This document shows, piece after piece, positions 32,409 through 41,370 of a stretch of DNA of 64,000 bases. A program made the translations under genes and the position numbers. Positions within the stretch are counted from its first letter, which is position 1. Each line of letters opens with the position of its first letter. The stretch covers positions 3,249,595-3,313,594 of the forward strand of contig JAWPMO010000001.1 of assembly GCA_033344875.1 (NCBI GenBank), in the 5' to 3' direction. The notes below the pieces were generated by a model. It made no database searches. It was not told the origin of the DNA and was given only the letters and a program-made list of their open reading frames with translations. Source of the DNA: Ilumatobacteraceae bacterium. GTDB lineage: Bacteria; Actinomycetota; Acidimicrobiia; Acidimicrobiales; Ilumatobacteraceae.

Positions 32409-33350
32409 TCAGCCGAGCAGCGGGGCCACCCGTTCGGCGATGAGGTCGAGATGGTCGAGATCGGACAGGTCGAGGATCTGCAGGTAGATCCGCTCGGCGC
32501 CGGCCTCGATCCAACGTTGCATCGTCGCAGCCGCTTCGTCGGGTGTGCCGGCCACACCGTTCTCGCGCAGCTCGCTCGCGTCACGTCCGATGGCGGCGGC
32601 CCGCCGATCGACCTCGGCGTCGTTCTCGCCGACACAGCCGACCAGCGCGATCGAGTACACGAGGCTGTCGGGATCGCGTCCCTCGGTGTCGCACGCGCGC
32701 CGGACGTTGTCGCACTGGCTGGTGAACCGGTCGATCGACACGAACGGCATGTTGAACTCGGCGGCGTACCGAGCGGCGAGGCGCGGCGTGCGGGTCGCCC
32801 CGCCGCCGCCGATCAGGATCGGCGGTCCACCGGCCTGCACCGGTTTGGGCAGTGCGGGTGAGTCGGTGACCTGCCAGACGTCGCCGTCGTACGAGAACGT
32901 GTCGCCGTCAGGCGTGTTCCAGAGTCCGTGGATGATCGCGGTCTGTTCTTCGAGGTTGTCGAATCGTGCCCCGAGTTCGGGGAACGGGATGCCGTACGCC
33001 TCGTGCTCCTGCTGGTACCAACCGGCGCCGATGCCGAGTTCGACGCGGCCGTTCGACATCTGGTCGACCTGCGCGACCGAGATAGCGAGTGGCCCGGGGA
33101 GCCGGAACGTCGCCGCGGTGACCAGCGTGCCGAGGCGGATGGTCGACGTCTCGCGGGCGATGCCGCCGAGGGTGACCCAGGCGTCGGTCGGACCGGGGAG
33201 CCCGTCACCGTCGCCCATGCTGAGGTAGTGGTCGCTGCGGAAGAACGCGCCGAACCCGCACCGCTCGGCGCGCTGTGCCACGGCGAGCAGATCGTCGTAG
33301 GTCGCGCCCTGCTGTGGTTCGGTGAAGATGCGGATGTCGCCCAGTTGCAT
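32409..33350 (-). CDS. LLM-class F420-dependent oxidoreductase
   Basis: The 313-residue protein is a luciferase-like TIM barrel (ADLLAVAQRAERCGF-type first helix, RSDHYLSM, STIRLGTLVTAATFRLPGPLA, SNGRVELGIGAGWYQQEHEAYG, PPILIGGGGATRTPRLAARYA). These features are typical of actinobacterial enzymes using cofactor F420, though FMN use cannot be excluded. The substrate is unknown. ATG 33350 is chosen because TAGCGT lies 7 nt upstream; the frame's extension to 33704 lies over pyrE. Confidence 0.88.
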   Translation of the reverse strand: MQLGDIRIFTEPQQGATYDDLLAVAQRAERCGFGAFFRSDHYLSMGDGDGLPGPTDAWVTLGGIARETSTIRLGTLVTAATFRLPGPLAISVAQVDQMSNGRVELGIGAGWYQQEHEAYGIPFPELGARFDNLEEQTAIIHGLWNTPDGDTFSYDGDVWQVTDSPALPKPVQAGGPPILIGGGGATRTPRLAARYAAEFNMPFVSIDRFTSQCDNVRRACDTEGRDPDSLVYSIALVGCVGENDAEVDRRAAAIGRDASELRENGVAGTPDEAAATMQRWIEAGAERIYLQILDLSDLDHLDLIAERVAPLLG

Positions 33351-33357
33351 GCCGGCG

Positions 33358-33391
33358 ACGCTACCTCCGGCCTCGGCGCCGGAGCTAGCGT
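33358..33391. promoter_or_regulatory. Divergent overlapping promoters of LLM oxidoreductase and pyrE
   Basis: Minus-strand TAGCGT at 33358-33363 is 7 nt before ATG 33350. Plus-strand TAGCGT at 33386-33391 is 8 nt before ATG 33400. The same hexamer is used in both directions. Confidence 0.58.
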
Positions 33392-33399
33392 GCACGGCG

Positions 33400-33969
33400 A
33401 TGAGTGAGCTCCCCGCCCTGTCACCGACCCTCGAGGCCCTGCGGGCGCACGTGTTGGAGCACTCGGTCAAGCGGGGGGAGTTCACCCTCAAGTCGGGTGC
33501 CAGGTCGTCGTGGTTCCTCGACACGAAACAGACGGCGTGTCGGCCCGACGGGATCGTGCTCGTCGCCGACGCGATGCTCGACGTGATCCCCGACGACGCG
33601 ACGGCGATCGGCGGGCTGACGATGGGTGCCGACCCGGTGGCGTTCGGCGTCGCGGCGGTCGCGGCCACACGTGGCCGCAACCTGCGCAGCTTCAGCGTCC
33701 GCAAGGAGGCGAAGGATCACGGGGTCATGGGTCGACTCGCCGGAGCGATCCAGCCGGGCGACCGTGTGGTGATCACCGAGGACACGACCACCCGAGGATC
33801 CTCGTTGATGGAGGCGGTCGACGTGGTCCGTGAGTTCGGCGCGGTGCCGGTGCTCGTGTCGCTGATCGTCGACCGTGGCGACACCTGCGCCGCGATGTGC
33901 GCCGAGGCGGGCGTCGCCTATGCGCCGCTGTTGACGGCGGTCGACCTCGGCTTCCAGCCGGGGGACTGA
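33400..33969 (+). CDS. pyrE: Orotate phosphoribosyltransferase
   Basis: PyrE joins orotate to PRPP to give OMP in pyrimidine synthesis. The 189-residue protein shows GEFTLKSGARSSWFLDTKQT, GGLTMGADPVAFGVAAVAA, SVRKEAKDHGVMGRLAG and the PRPP-binding loop VVITEDTTTRGSSLMEAV. The loop reads EDTTTRGSS where EDVITTGGS is common, but the two acidic residues are kept. No other pyrimidine gene is adjacent. It ends 5 bp before the stop of the convergent prepilin-like gene. Confidence 0.9.
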   Translation: MSELPALSPTLEALRAHVLEHSVKRGEFTLKSGARSSWFLDTKQTACRPDGIVLVADAMLDVIPDDATAIGGLTMGADPVAFGVAAVAATRGRNLRSFSVRKEAKDHGVMGRLAGAIQPGDRVVITEDTTTRGSSLMEAVDVVREFGAVPVLVSLIVDRGDTCAAMCAEAGVAYAPLLTAVDLGFQPGD

Positions 33970-33974
33970 CCGCG

Positions 33975-35393
33975 CTATTCGCGGACGCGCAGTGAGCGCA
34001 CTGCGGTCGTGCCCTGGTCGTCGACCTGTACCACGGCGGTCATGGTGGTCGACTGGTTGTTGAGCGTGGCGGTGGAGTCGAGGCGCAACTCGAACGCGAT
34101 CGGTGAGGTCTCGACTCGGATGATGAACGACGACGCCGACGCCGACGCCTGGAGCACGATCCGCGACACGACAGCGCCGCCGAGGAGCTGACCATTCGCC
34201 GAGTTGGTCACGTTGCCGAACTCGAGTTGAGCCTTCGGCGCCCAGATCAGGCCGTGCATCGCGAGGTCGCTGTTGTTGCCGGACTTCGTGTAGATGACGT
34301 TGTCGTTGTAACCGAGCGTGCTGGCGGCGCGATCGGCGGTGCTGCTGGTGATCGCGTGCACGCTCACGAGCGAGTCGCCCTGGAGCCGGCGCAGGATCTC
34401 GAGGCTGCCCTTGTTGCCGATCTCGATCTTGCTCGAGCCACCGAGGTAGAAGGTGGCGCCGGGGGTCGACCCGACGGTCGAGCTGTCGTCCGAGACGGCG
34501 CCGTCACACGGCTCGTTGGCGATGAACTGCTGGTCGCCGTAGCGATCGAAGTCGGGCCAGCCGGCGGTCACCACGCTGTTCGTGACGTCGAGCGTCACGT
34601 TGTGGAAGTAGTAGTTGCCGCTCTTGAAGTAGGTGTTCGGGCCGAGTGCCGGCATCACCGTGTATCGCCCGGGCGAGAACACGGTGCACGTGCCGTTCAT
34701 CGTCGGTGCCGGATTGGTGTTGGCGATGTCACCGGCGCCGGGGAACGCGCCGACGGCGGGTTCCGTGTACACCTGGTCCCAGGTGCTCTCGACGCAGATC
34801 GTGCCGCGGTAGGCCGGCGTGAAGGTCAGGTTGGATTCGAGTGACAGCGGCGGCGAGGGGTTCTCGCAGTCGGGCCGGTAGTACCAGATGTCGCCGTCCT
34901 CGACCTCGACGGGCGATTTGAGGTCGGAGCGGCCGGGGTCGGTGATCCACACCGGCCCGCCGAGCAGCTTGGTCTTGCCGCCACCGGACTGGCTGCGCCA
35001 CATCCACTGGCCGTTCGGGACGCCTTGGCCGGTCACGACGATCGCCCAGGCCTTGATGTCGCCGATGCCGTTGGAACCCTTGGTGCAGGTGACCTCGACG
35101 TCGGCACCGTTGACCTGGACCGGAAAGTCGATCGAGAAGCCGCTGGTGCCGAGGTTGCTCAGGCAACCGGCGTACGCCGAGTTGCCCAGTCGTTCGATCG
35201 CGTAGCGCAGCCCGCCGTCGGCGGCCGCCAGTCGGTCGGCGCGTTCTTCGACGACCGTGCCGTACCTGAGGCTGGTGGTGACGTACGAGGCCAGCGACAT
35301 GACCACGACGGAGATCACGACCGCCATGACCAGGACGAGAACCAGGATGGCGCCGTCATCGCGTTCGCCGGAGGTGTGCGTTCGAGAGCTCAT
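33975..35393 (-). CDS. PilX-like exported protein (set 2, X position)
   Basis: The 472-residue protein starts with a short basic/charged leader and a hydrophobic helix (DDGAILVLVLVMAVVISVVV) without the G/FTLxE prepilin site, as in PilX-type proteins. The C-terminal half is beta-rich, with ATFYLGGSSKIEIGN, DLAMHGLIWAPKAQLEFGN and QLLGGAVVSRIVLQAS, resembling the polymer-forming or choice-of-anchor-like domains often attached to PilX. ATG 35393 overlaps the preceding prepilin stop as ATGA; the frame's extension to 36431 is an artefact. It is the last gene of the V-W-X set 2. Confidence 0.82.
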   Translation of the reverse strand: MSSRTHTSGERDDGAILVLVLVMAVVISVVVMSLASYVTTSLRYGTVVEERADRLAAADGGLRYAIERLGNSAYAGCLSNLGTSGFSIDFPVQVNGADVEVTCTKGSNGIGDIKAWAIVVTGQGVPNGQWMWRSQSGGGKTKLLGGPVWITDPGRSDLKSPVEVEDGDIWYYRPDCENPSPPLSLESNLTFTPAYRGTICVESTWDQVYTEPAVGAFPGAGDIANTNPAPTMNGTCTVFSPGRYTVMPALGPNTYFKSGNYYFHNVTLDVTNSVVTAGWPDFDRYGDQQFIANEPCDGAVSDDSSTVGSTPGATFYLGGSSKIEIGNKGSLEILRRLQGDSLVSVHAITSSTADRAASTLGYNDNVIYTKSGNNSDLAMHGLIWAPKAQLEFGNVTNSANGQLLGGAVVSRIVLQASASASSFIIRVETSPIAFELRLDSTATLNNQSTTMTAVVQVDDQGTTAVRSLRVRE

Positions 35394-36697
35394 TTGGGGT
35401 TCACCGTCAATGTGGTTGTCGCGAGGAGGTTGTCGAAGCCGTCGCGGACTTCGAGCGTGTGCGTGCCGGTGGCCCACAACTCGGTGCCGTGCGGGTGGCC
35501 GTAGAGCGTGATGTCGTACGGAGCGGCGTTGCCGAGGTTCTGGACGTACTGGCTGTTGGGTGCGCCGGTGTCGTACTGGAGGGTGAGCCCGACGCAGTAG
35601 CCACCGGTGACGTTGACGAGGATGTCGACGTCGTCGGCGAGCTTGCTGGGCGAGCTGTTGAACTTCTGCTTGACCGACCCCGGGTTGACCGAGATGCCCG
35701 ACACGACGCACGGCGGCAACGTGGTCGTCGTCGTGGTGGTCGACGTCGAGGTCGTCGTGGTGGTCGTCGTCGCAGCGGCGGTGATGTTCACGGTCAGCGT
35801 TGAGGTGGCGGTGGCGCCGCTGTTGTCGGTGACCTCGTAGGTGAGCGCGTAGGTGCCCGGTGCGTCGACCGCGACGAGGTCGACGGCGGTGCCGTTCGTC
35901 GTGGCGACCCATCCGGCCGGGAGCGAGCCGATGCTGGACGACACGATCGTGCCGTCGCTGTCGGTCGCGTCGAGCGTCATGGCGCTGAGGACACTCGCAT
36001 TGACGGTCCACGTGGTCGGATTGGCGACCGGAGCGGCGTTCGGGATCGTCGTGGTCGTGGTCGACGTCGTGGTCGTCGACGGGTTGGTGACGTTCGGGGG
36101 CAGCGTCTCGGCCGGGTTCTTGGAGGCGGCATCGATGTAGACGACCTCGCCGGAGAACGTCTCGATCGTGATCTTCAGTTGGTCGACGTCGCCGTCGCCG
36201 TTGCTGTCGTACAGGTCGACGACCGGCAGCGTCGAGCTCAATTGGGCGGTCATGGTGAGCACGGAAGGGCTGCTGAGTGAGAACTGGCCCGAGCAGGTCA
36301 CGCGTTGGATGTAGCCACCGTCGGCGTCGGGCACGTAGCGGTAGTTGGCGACGTAGTTCGTGATCGACCCGTAGAACTCCTCGAACCACGTCATGTGGAC
36401 GACGTTGATGCCGGCGTCGGTGCCGGCGCACCCGGAGGGCGTGCCGGGATCGATGTCGAACGCGCCCGGCTCGGTCGAGTCGACATCGGGCGGCAGGAAG
36501 GTGGTGATGCCCTGCACGGCGATGGAACTGTCGGCCCGACTGGTGACGTTGGGCGCGGTGCGAATGCTCGTGATGATCGCCATGGTCACCACTGAGACGA
36601 GCATCGCCATGAGGGTGATCGCGATCATCAACTCGGGGAGGGTGAAGCCGCGGTCGCTCACGCGGCCCGACGCTGCAGATGGCGTGCGTGGGTTCAC
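35390..36697 (-). CDS. Prepilin-like protein with Ig-like module and Thr-rich linkers (set 2, W position)
   Basis: The 435-residue protein has a type IV prepilin N-terminus: SDRG/FTLPELMIAITLMAM, with cleavage predicted after Gly17. A pilin-like domain of about 190 residues leads to a first Thr run. An Ig/cadherin-like module follows (LDATDSDGTIVSSSIGSLP, GTYALTYEVTDNSGATATS), then a second Thr run and a C-terminal beta domain with TLEVRDGFDNLLATTTLTV. The stop overlaps the next start as ATGA. The Thr runs are likely O-mannosylation sites, an inference from actinobacterial biology. Confidence 0.85.
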   Translation of the reverse strand: MNPRTPSAASGRVSDRGFTLPELMIAITLMAMLVSVVTMAIITSIRTAPNVTSRADSSIAVQGITTFLPPDVDSTEPGAFDIDPGTPSGCAGTDAGINVVHMTWFEEFYGSITNYVANYRYVPDADGGYIQRVTCSGQFSLSSPSVLTMTAQLSSTLPVVDLYDSNGDGDVDQLKITIETFSGEVVYIDAASKNPAETLPPNVTNPSTTTTSTTTTTIPNAAPVANPTTWTVNASVLSAMTLDATDSDGTIVSSSIGSLPAGWVATTNGTAVDLVAVDAPGTYALTYEVTDNSGATATSTLTVNITAAATTTTTTTSTSTTTTTTTLPPCVVSGISVNPGSVKQKFNSSPSKLADDVDILVNVTGGYCVGLTLQYDTGAPNSQYVQNLGNAAPYDITLYGHPHGTELWATGTHTLEVRDGFDNLLATTTLTVNPK

Positions 36698-37221
36698 TTG
36701 ACGATCTCCACCGACTCGATGATCTTGTTGTTCGTGCTCCGGACCTCGAGCTGGATCAGTTGCAGCGTGAGGCTCGGGTCGCAGTCGCTGCCGAAGAAGA
36801 ACTCGATGTCCGGATCGGCGTCGATGTTGGCGGAGTTCCAGAACTGCACCGGCCCGACGACGCGAATCTGCCAGTCCTTCCAGTCCTGCGGATTGGGTAC
36901 ACCGTCGACGACCGTCTCGTAGGCGGCCCGGACGAACGCCTCGCCGTTGTCGGGCTGCGACGAGTCACAGGAGACCTTGGGGGCGGCGTAGAGGATGTCG
37001 GAAGCGGACTGGAGCCAGCCGTGGGCGTTGGAGTGGTCGCGGTGGAGCGTCCCGGCGATGGTGGTGGCACGCAGGGTCGCCATCGTCCCGGCGATCACGC
37101 CGCCGATCAGGACGACGGCGATCAGGATCTCGATGATGGTGACACCGCCGTCGCGTGGACGAGGGTGGTGGCGTACGCGTCCAGCGCGGGCTGCCCGGGC
37201 GAACCCGTGTGGTCGTGGCAT
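36694..37221 (-). CDS. Prepilin-like protein (set 2, V position)
   Basis: The 175-residue protein has a 26-residue basic leader and the prepilin site RDGG/VTIIEILIAVVLIGGV with Glu at position +5, followed by a compact beta domain (FFFGSDCDPSLTLQLIQLEV) with two Cys. It is PilV-like and the first gene of set 2; its stop overlaps the W-gene start as ATGA. It is the simplest pilin of the set and a candidate tip or initiation subunit. Confidence 0.83.
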   Translation of the reverse strand: MPRPHGFARAARAGRVRHHPRPRDGGVTIIEILIAVVLIGGVIAGTMATLRATTIAGTLHRDHSNAHGWLQSASDILYAAPKVSCDSSQPDNGEAFVRAAYETVVDGVPNPQDWKDWQIRVVGPVQFWNSANIDADPDIEFFFGSDCDPSLTLQLIQLEVRSTNNKIIESVEIVK

Positions 37222-37269
37222 GCCATGACATCGCCCTGCGTCGCTCGGGCTTGAGGCAATTCGCGAAGA

Positions 37270-37275
37270 ATTGTA
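37270..37275 (-). promoter_or_regulatory. Possible -10 box for prepilin set 2
   Basis: TACAAT on the minus strand, about 50 bp upstream of the V-like start and just downstream of the larA-like stop. It would give set 2 its own promoter. The -35 is not clear. Confidence 0.4.
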
Positions 37276-37287
37276 CGGATATCGCGG

Positions 37288-38526
37288 TTATGCCGACGAG
37301 GAGGGAGCGAGCGCGTCGCTCACGAGGCACGAGGTGAGGTGCAGGGTGCTCTCGATCCGGACCACACGCTTCGGTTCATCCGGCCCGCGTCCGCACATCG
37401 ACAACGCTGCTTTCACGCACGCTTCCTCGTCGGGGAGCACCATCGGCATCCGGGCGCGACGCATGCCGGCCGGGCCGGCGGTGAAGCAGTTGATGTACGT
37501 CTTGCGGAAATCGAGGCGGTTCGCGAGCGATGCCGGGATGAAGTCGGCGAACCCCATGCCGAGCGCGTTGCCGCCGCTGACGTCGGTCAGGTCGAGCAGG
37601 ACGATGGCGCCGACCCGCGGCGTCTCCAGGTCGTCGAGGCCCGGCACCCAGAAACGCCCGGTGACGTTCGGGTCCATCGTCGTGCCGCTGATGTCCTTGC
37701 CGCCCCGTTCGATGATCAGGACGTCGATCTCGTCGAACGGCAATGCCGGGACCAGCGTTCGCGAGTACTCGGTGAGCTCGTGCTCGAGGTCGGTGCCGAC
37801 GTCGCCGGCTCCCAGCCCGGCGATCCGGACGATGTCGCCCGCCGTCGACTCGATCGACCCGATGCCGCCCAACAGCCGTCCGGTGCCGCGTAGCGCGGCG
37901 CAGGCGGCGAGCAGCCGGTCGCGCATCTCGATCGGCCCACACGAGTGCACCAGGGCCGCGCCGGGCTGTTTGCCGAAGCCGACGACCGCCATCTTCATGC
38001 AACCCGATTCGACCGGGCCCTTGAAGCAGGTGTGCGGCTTGATCCGGTTGACCGGCAGGAAGCGGTCGGCGCCGGCGGCGTTGGCGTCGAGGTGGACCGG
38101 CGTGCCCGCTTCGGTGTGGGCCACGATGACGGTGTCCATCGTGGCCCGGATCTCGGCGCCGACCGTCGCCTCGGTGATGCCGAGTTCGCTCAGGATGTGG
38201 AGTTGCCCCTCGGCGGTCGCCCCGCCGTGCGAGCCCATCGCCGGGACGACGAACGGTTCGGCGCCGAGTTCACGCAGGGCCGAGATCGTGCCACGAACGA
38301 GATCGACCCGACCGGTGAGCCCACGCGATCCGGCGCCGACCGCGACGGTCATGCCCGGTGTGATCGTGTCGCGGAACGTGTTCAGCGCGGCGTCGTACGC
38401 GCCGCGTTCGATGTCGGGAACCGCAGGAGGCGTTGGCACGTCGAGCGGATACGGGTGCAGCTCCGGAATCGTGAGCCCCTCCGCGAACGGCAGCTCCACC
38501 CCCGACACCAACTGCTCCCACGACAT
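37288..38526 (-). CDS. LarA-type (DUF2088) nickel-pincer-like isomerase
   Basis: The 412-residue protein matches the LarA N-terminal (DUF2088) family. It has VAVGAGSRGLTGRVD for the phosphate/cofactor loop, VPAMGSHGGATAEGQ with the first conserved His, and NRIKPHTCFKGPVESGCMKM with the Lys and His that hold the nickel-pincer cofactor in lactate racemase. LarA homologues racemise or epimerise hydroxy acids. No larB, larC or larE is present in the window, so the cofactor source is unknown. ATG 38526 is chosen over GTG 38532 because TAGGCT lies exactly 7 nt before it. It splits the two prepilin sets. Confidence 0.82.
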   Translation of the reverse strand: MSWEQLVSGVELPFAEGLTIPELHPYPLDVPTPPAVPDIERGAYDAALNTFRDTITPGMTVAVGAGSRGLTGRVDLVRGTISALRELGAEPFVVPAMGSHGGATAEGQLHILSELGITEATVGAEIRATMDTVIVAHTEAGTPVHLDANAAGADRFLPVNRIKPHTCFKGPVESGCMKMAVVGFGKQPGAALVHSCGPIEMRDRLLAACAALRGTGRLLGGIGSIESTAGDIVRIAGLGAGDVGTDLEHELTEYSRTLVPALPFDEIDVLIIERGGKDISGTTMDPNVTGRFWVPGLDDLETPRVGAIVLLDLTDVSGGNALGMGFADFIPASLANRLDFRKTYINCFTAGPAGMRRARMPMVLPDEEACVKAALSMCGRGPDEPKRVVRIESTLHLTSCLVSDALAPSSSA

Positions 38527-38533
38527 GGTCACG

Positions 38534-38539
38534 AGCCTA
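38534..38539 (-). promoter_or_regulatory. -10 box for the LarA-type gene (leaderless)
   Basis: TAGGCT on the minus strand, followed by 7 nt and ATG 38526. It decides between two possible starts. Confidence 0.55.
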
Positions 38540-38593
38540 TTCGGCGGTGGGACCGGGCACCCTCCAGGAGGTTGGCCACCTCATGCCCGGCGT

Positions 38594-39793
38594 TCAGGGC
38601 GGATTGATCATCGAACACGTGAACGTGTCGTTCAGAATCAGCTTCTGACCGTTCGGACCGTTCTCGAGCGTGGCAGATGCGATGAACGTCGGACCTTGGT
38701 TGGGCGTGACCGACTCGTTGCTCGCGTCGCTGTCGATGACGTAGGCCGACCCGCCGACACCGACCGGCCCGGGCCACGTGAAGTCCCAAGGCCCGCCGTA
38801 CTTGATGCGACTGACGCTGAGTTGCCAGCCGGTGAACGCCCCGCCACTCGTGTTCGACAGCGACAGGGTCCCGGCACCGCTCTTTCCGCCGTTGTTGACC
38901 GAGCTGATCCGGAACTCGCAATCGGGGTTCGGAGCGATGGTGGTGGTCGTGGTCGTCGACGACGTGGTCGTGGTGGTCGTACTCGGCGGCGTCGTCGATG
39001 TGACGATCTGGATCGTGGACGATGCCGTCGCGCCACCGTCATCGGTGACCGTGTAGTCCAGGTTGTACGTGCCGTCGCTGCTAGCGAAGAACGTGAACGA
39101 ACTCGGTCCAGCCGACACGATGCTGTCGAGACCGGCCGGCAGTGGCGTGGTGTCGATCGTGGCGCTGACGATCGTGCCGTCGCTGTCGAACGCATCGAGC
39201 ACGGCGGTCACCGAGCTCCCGGTTGCGCCGACCCAGTTCGTCGGATTGGCGGTCGGTGCCGCGTTGGCGATGGTCGTGCTCGTGGTGGTGGTCGCGCTCG
39301 GGATCGACGTCGTCGTGGTGACGTACGCAGGGACGTCGATCGGGATGTCGACACGCCAGTCGGCGATGCGGGCCCCATGCGTGTACTTGGGCACCTCGAC
39401 CGTGGCCTCGACGGTGCGCGGCGCGCCACCTGACGGTGTGACCCGAGCGACGAGGTGGACCATGGGTTCGGTCGCGATCGGGGTGGTCTGTGAGCACGTG
39501 AGAGTCGCCGTGTAACCGTTCGGGAGCAGTGCGGTCGGAACGACGATCGGCTGGCTGGCTGGTGCGTCCCCGCAGTCGGCGTCCGGCAGGAGCTGCTTCT
39601 TCGAGAACTGCTCGATCGCCCACGACATGGTGGCAGATGCATCGGCGTTGGTGTCGGTGCGTTGTGTGGCGACCGACGAGGTCTTCAGGCCGGTCGTGGC
39701 GAAGTTGGCGATCGCGATCACGACGACGGCGAGGATGACCGTGAACACCAGGGTCAGAACGAGGATCGTGCCGCCGTCGCGGTGCTTCACCAT
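38594..39793 (-). CDS. PilX-like exported protein with Ig-like module (set 1, X position)
   Basis: The 399-residue protein starts MVKHRDGGTILVLTLVFTVILAVVVI, a PilX-like signal helix without a prepilin FTLxE site. A short beta region is followed by a Thr run and then an Ig/cadherin-like module (LDAFDSDGTIVSATIDTTPLP, YNLDYTVTDDGGATASSTI) closely similar to the one in the set 2 W protein. A second Thr run and a C-terminal beta domain with two Cys follow (CEFRISSVNNGGKSGAGTL to NDTFTCSMINPP). It overlaps the W gene by 7 bp from ATG, or as GTGA from GTG 39790. Confidence 0.82.
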   Translation of the reverse strand: MVKHRDGGTILVLTLVFTVILAVVVIAIANFATTGLKTSSVATQRTDTNADASATMSWAIEQFSKKQLLPDADCGDAPASQPIVVPTALLPNGYTATLTCSQTTPIATEPMVHLVARVTPSGGAPRTVEATVEVPKYTHGARIADWRVDIPIDVPAYVTTTTSIPSATTTTSTTIANAAPTANPTNWVGATGSSVTAVLDAFDSDGTIVSATIDTTPLPAGLDSIVSAGPSSFTFFASSDGTYNLDYTVTDDGGATASSTIQIVTSTTPPSTTTTTTSSTTTTTTIAPNPDCEFRISSVNNGGKSGAGTLSLSNTSGGAFTGWQLSVSRIKYGGPWDFTWPGPVGVGGSAYVIDSDASNESVTPNQGPTFIASATLENGPNGQKLILNDTFTCSMINPP

Positions 39794-41370
39794 CCGAAGA
39801 TCCCCTCGAAGCTGAAGGAGGCGTTCAGCGACGACCCGCTCATGTAGAACTCGCTGGCGATGACCCCGCCTTTGATCGAGATCGTGCTGGTCACGACCGA
39901 GTACGGAGCCATGATCGTGCCGTCGACAGTGCTGGCTCCGGCTCCGGCCACGACGTTGACAACGTCGGCGTTGGGAAAGTTCCAGACGACGTGTACGGAT
40001 GCGCTACCGATCCCGACGAGCGTCGGAGGATTGAAGGTGATCGTGCCCCCGATCTGACTGCCGACATTGATGACCACCGGGGTGTTCTGGTTGATCTGGC
40101 TCGGTGGAAAGTTGAGCTGGATCGACTCGAGATCCAGGAGGTTCGCTTCCTCGAGATTGAGCACGTTGACCTGATTCGGCACCAACGTCAGATCGAGTTG
40201 TGGGCCGCCCGCCGACGCCGTGCCGGGGTAGCCGGTCGGGAGACCGACGTGAGAGGCGCACGCTCCGTTCTTGCAGCTGTCGGGCAGCGCCGCCATCCGG
40301 TCGGAGCAAGACCGCAGCTCGATGAACGCCGCCCCGGGCGGTACGGGGAGGTCGGTGCCGACCGGAGCGATGATCTGACCGCCCGATCCCTGCAGGCTGA
40401 TACGTGGTGTGCCGCCTGCTTCGGAGATCGGGCCGCTGCTGCCACCGACGTAGTTTCCGTCTTGCACGACGGCATCGGTGCCGCTCCGGACCCTGAGGGT
40501 TCCGGACGAAGCCGACCATCCGACGCTGTTCGCGAAGAGCCCGACGTTGTTGTATGGAGACCCCGGGCCCAGATCGGGTGGGTTGGCGTTGCTCTGTGCC
40601 ACATCGGGCTCGCCTTCGAACGTGAGTGTGCCGCCGACGTAGAGGCTGCTCTTGACCGCCGTGCCGTCGAGATGGACATCACCTTCGATGAACGTGTCGA
40701 TGTTCTTGGTTGCTCCGAGAGGATCGGGGCCGCACACGCCGCTCGACGACAGCGGAAGTTCTTCGCGCGGAGCGGCCTGGATGGTCTCGACGTCGCCACG
40801 CTGGACGTAGCGGACCTCGACACCCGTCACCTGCTGGTCGACGATGGGCGCTGCAGGGTTCGAGACCAGCACAGTCGCCTCGGCGATCGGCGAGGCGGTG
40901 CCGTCGAGCGCATCGGCAACGTTGAGCACCGAGGTCGAGTTCCAGGTCGTGCCGTCGAACTCGCACACGAGTCGATCGATCCGGGCGGTCTCGCCGGTCG
41001 ACACGATCTGGTAGGCGATTCGACGGTCGACGACCGTGAGCCGCCGATCGGTGACGTCGATCCGCAGCACGTTCTCGTTGCCGACGTCGTCGCACCCACT
41101 GCCGCGGTCGCCGGCTGCGCCTCCGGTGGCCGCTCGGTACGCGTCGGCTCGGCTGGGTCCGGACGCCACGTCCAGCGGGACGTAGCTGACGATCTGCTGG
41201 GTGTCGTGCGACTCCGAGGTGCTGGACACGACGCCGTCACCATTGCGCAGGATGACGATGATGGCGGCTGCGATCACCGATGACATCAAACCGATCACGA
41301 CGATGGTCACGACGACCTCGACGAACGTGAAGCCTTCGTCGGGGCGGCGAGCAGGACGGTGGTTGGTCAT
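39787..41370 (-). CDS. Prepilin fused to choice-of-anchor-A-like domain (set 1, W position)
   Basis: The 527-residue protein has a prepilin N-terminus (RPDEG/FTFVEVVVTIVVIGLM, cleavage after Gly13) and a pilin-like domain to about residue 215. The rest is a choice-of-anchor-A-like beta domain: EGDVHLDGTAVKSSLYVGG, VNVLNLEEANLLDLESIQL, VHVVWNFPNADVVNVVAGAG, VDGTIMAPYSVVTST and GGVIASEFYMSG. Such domains occur on large surface adhesins. ATG 41370 overlaps the V-gene stop as ATGA; the frame's extension to 42120 is not credible. A pilin carrying this domain would display it along or at the tip of a fibre. Confidence 0.83.
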   Translation of the reverse strand: MTNHRPARRPDEGFTFVEVVVTIVVIGLMSSVIAAAIIVILRNGDGVVSSTSESHDTQQIVSYVPLDVASGPSRADAYRAATGGAAGDRGSGCDDVGNENVLRIDVTDRRLTVVDRRIAYQIVSTGETARIDRLVCEFDGTTWNSTSVLNVADALDGTASPIAEATVLVSNPAAPIVDQQVTGVEVRYVQRGDVETIQAAPREELPLSSSGVCGPDPLGATKNIDTFIEGDVHLDGTAVKSSLYVGGTLTFEGEPDVAQSNANPPDLGPGSPYNNVGLFANSVGWSASSGTLRVRSGTDAVVQDGNYVGGSSGPISEAGGTPRISLQGSGGQIIAPVGTDLPVPPGAAFIELRSCSDRMAALPDSCKNGACASHVGLPTGYPGTASAGGPQLDLTLVPNQVNVLNLEEANLLDLESIQLNFPPSQINQNTPVVINVGSQIGGTITFNPPTLVGIGSASVHVVWNFPNADVVNVVAGAGASTVDGTIMAPYSVVTSTISIKGGVIASEFYMSGSSLNASFSFEGIFGW

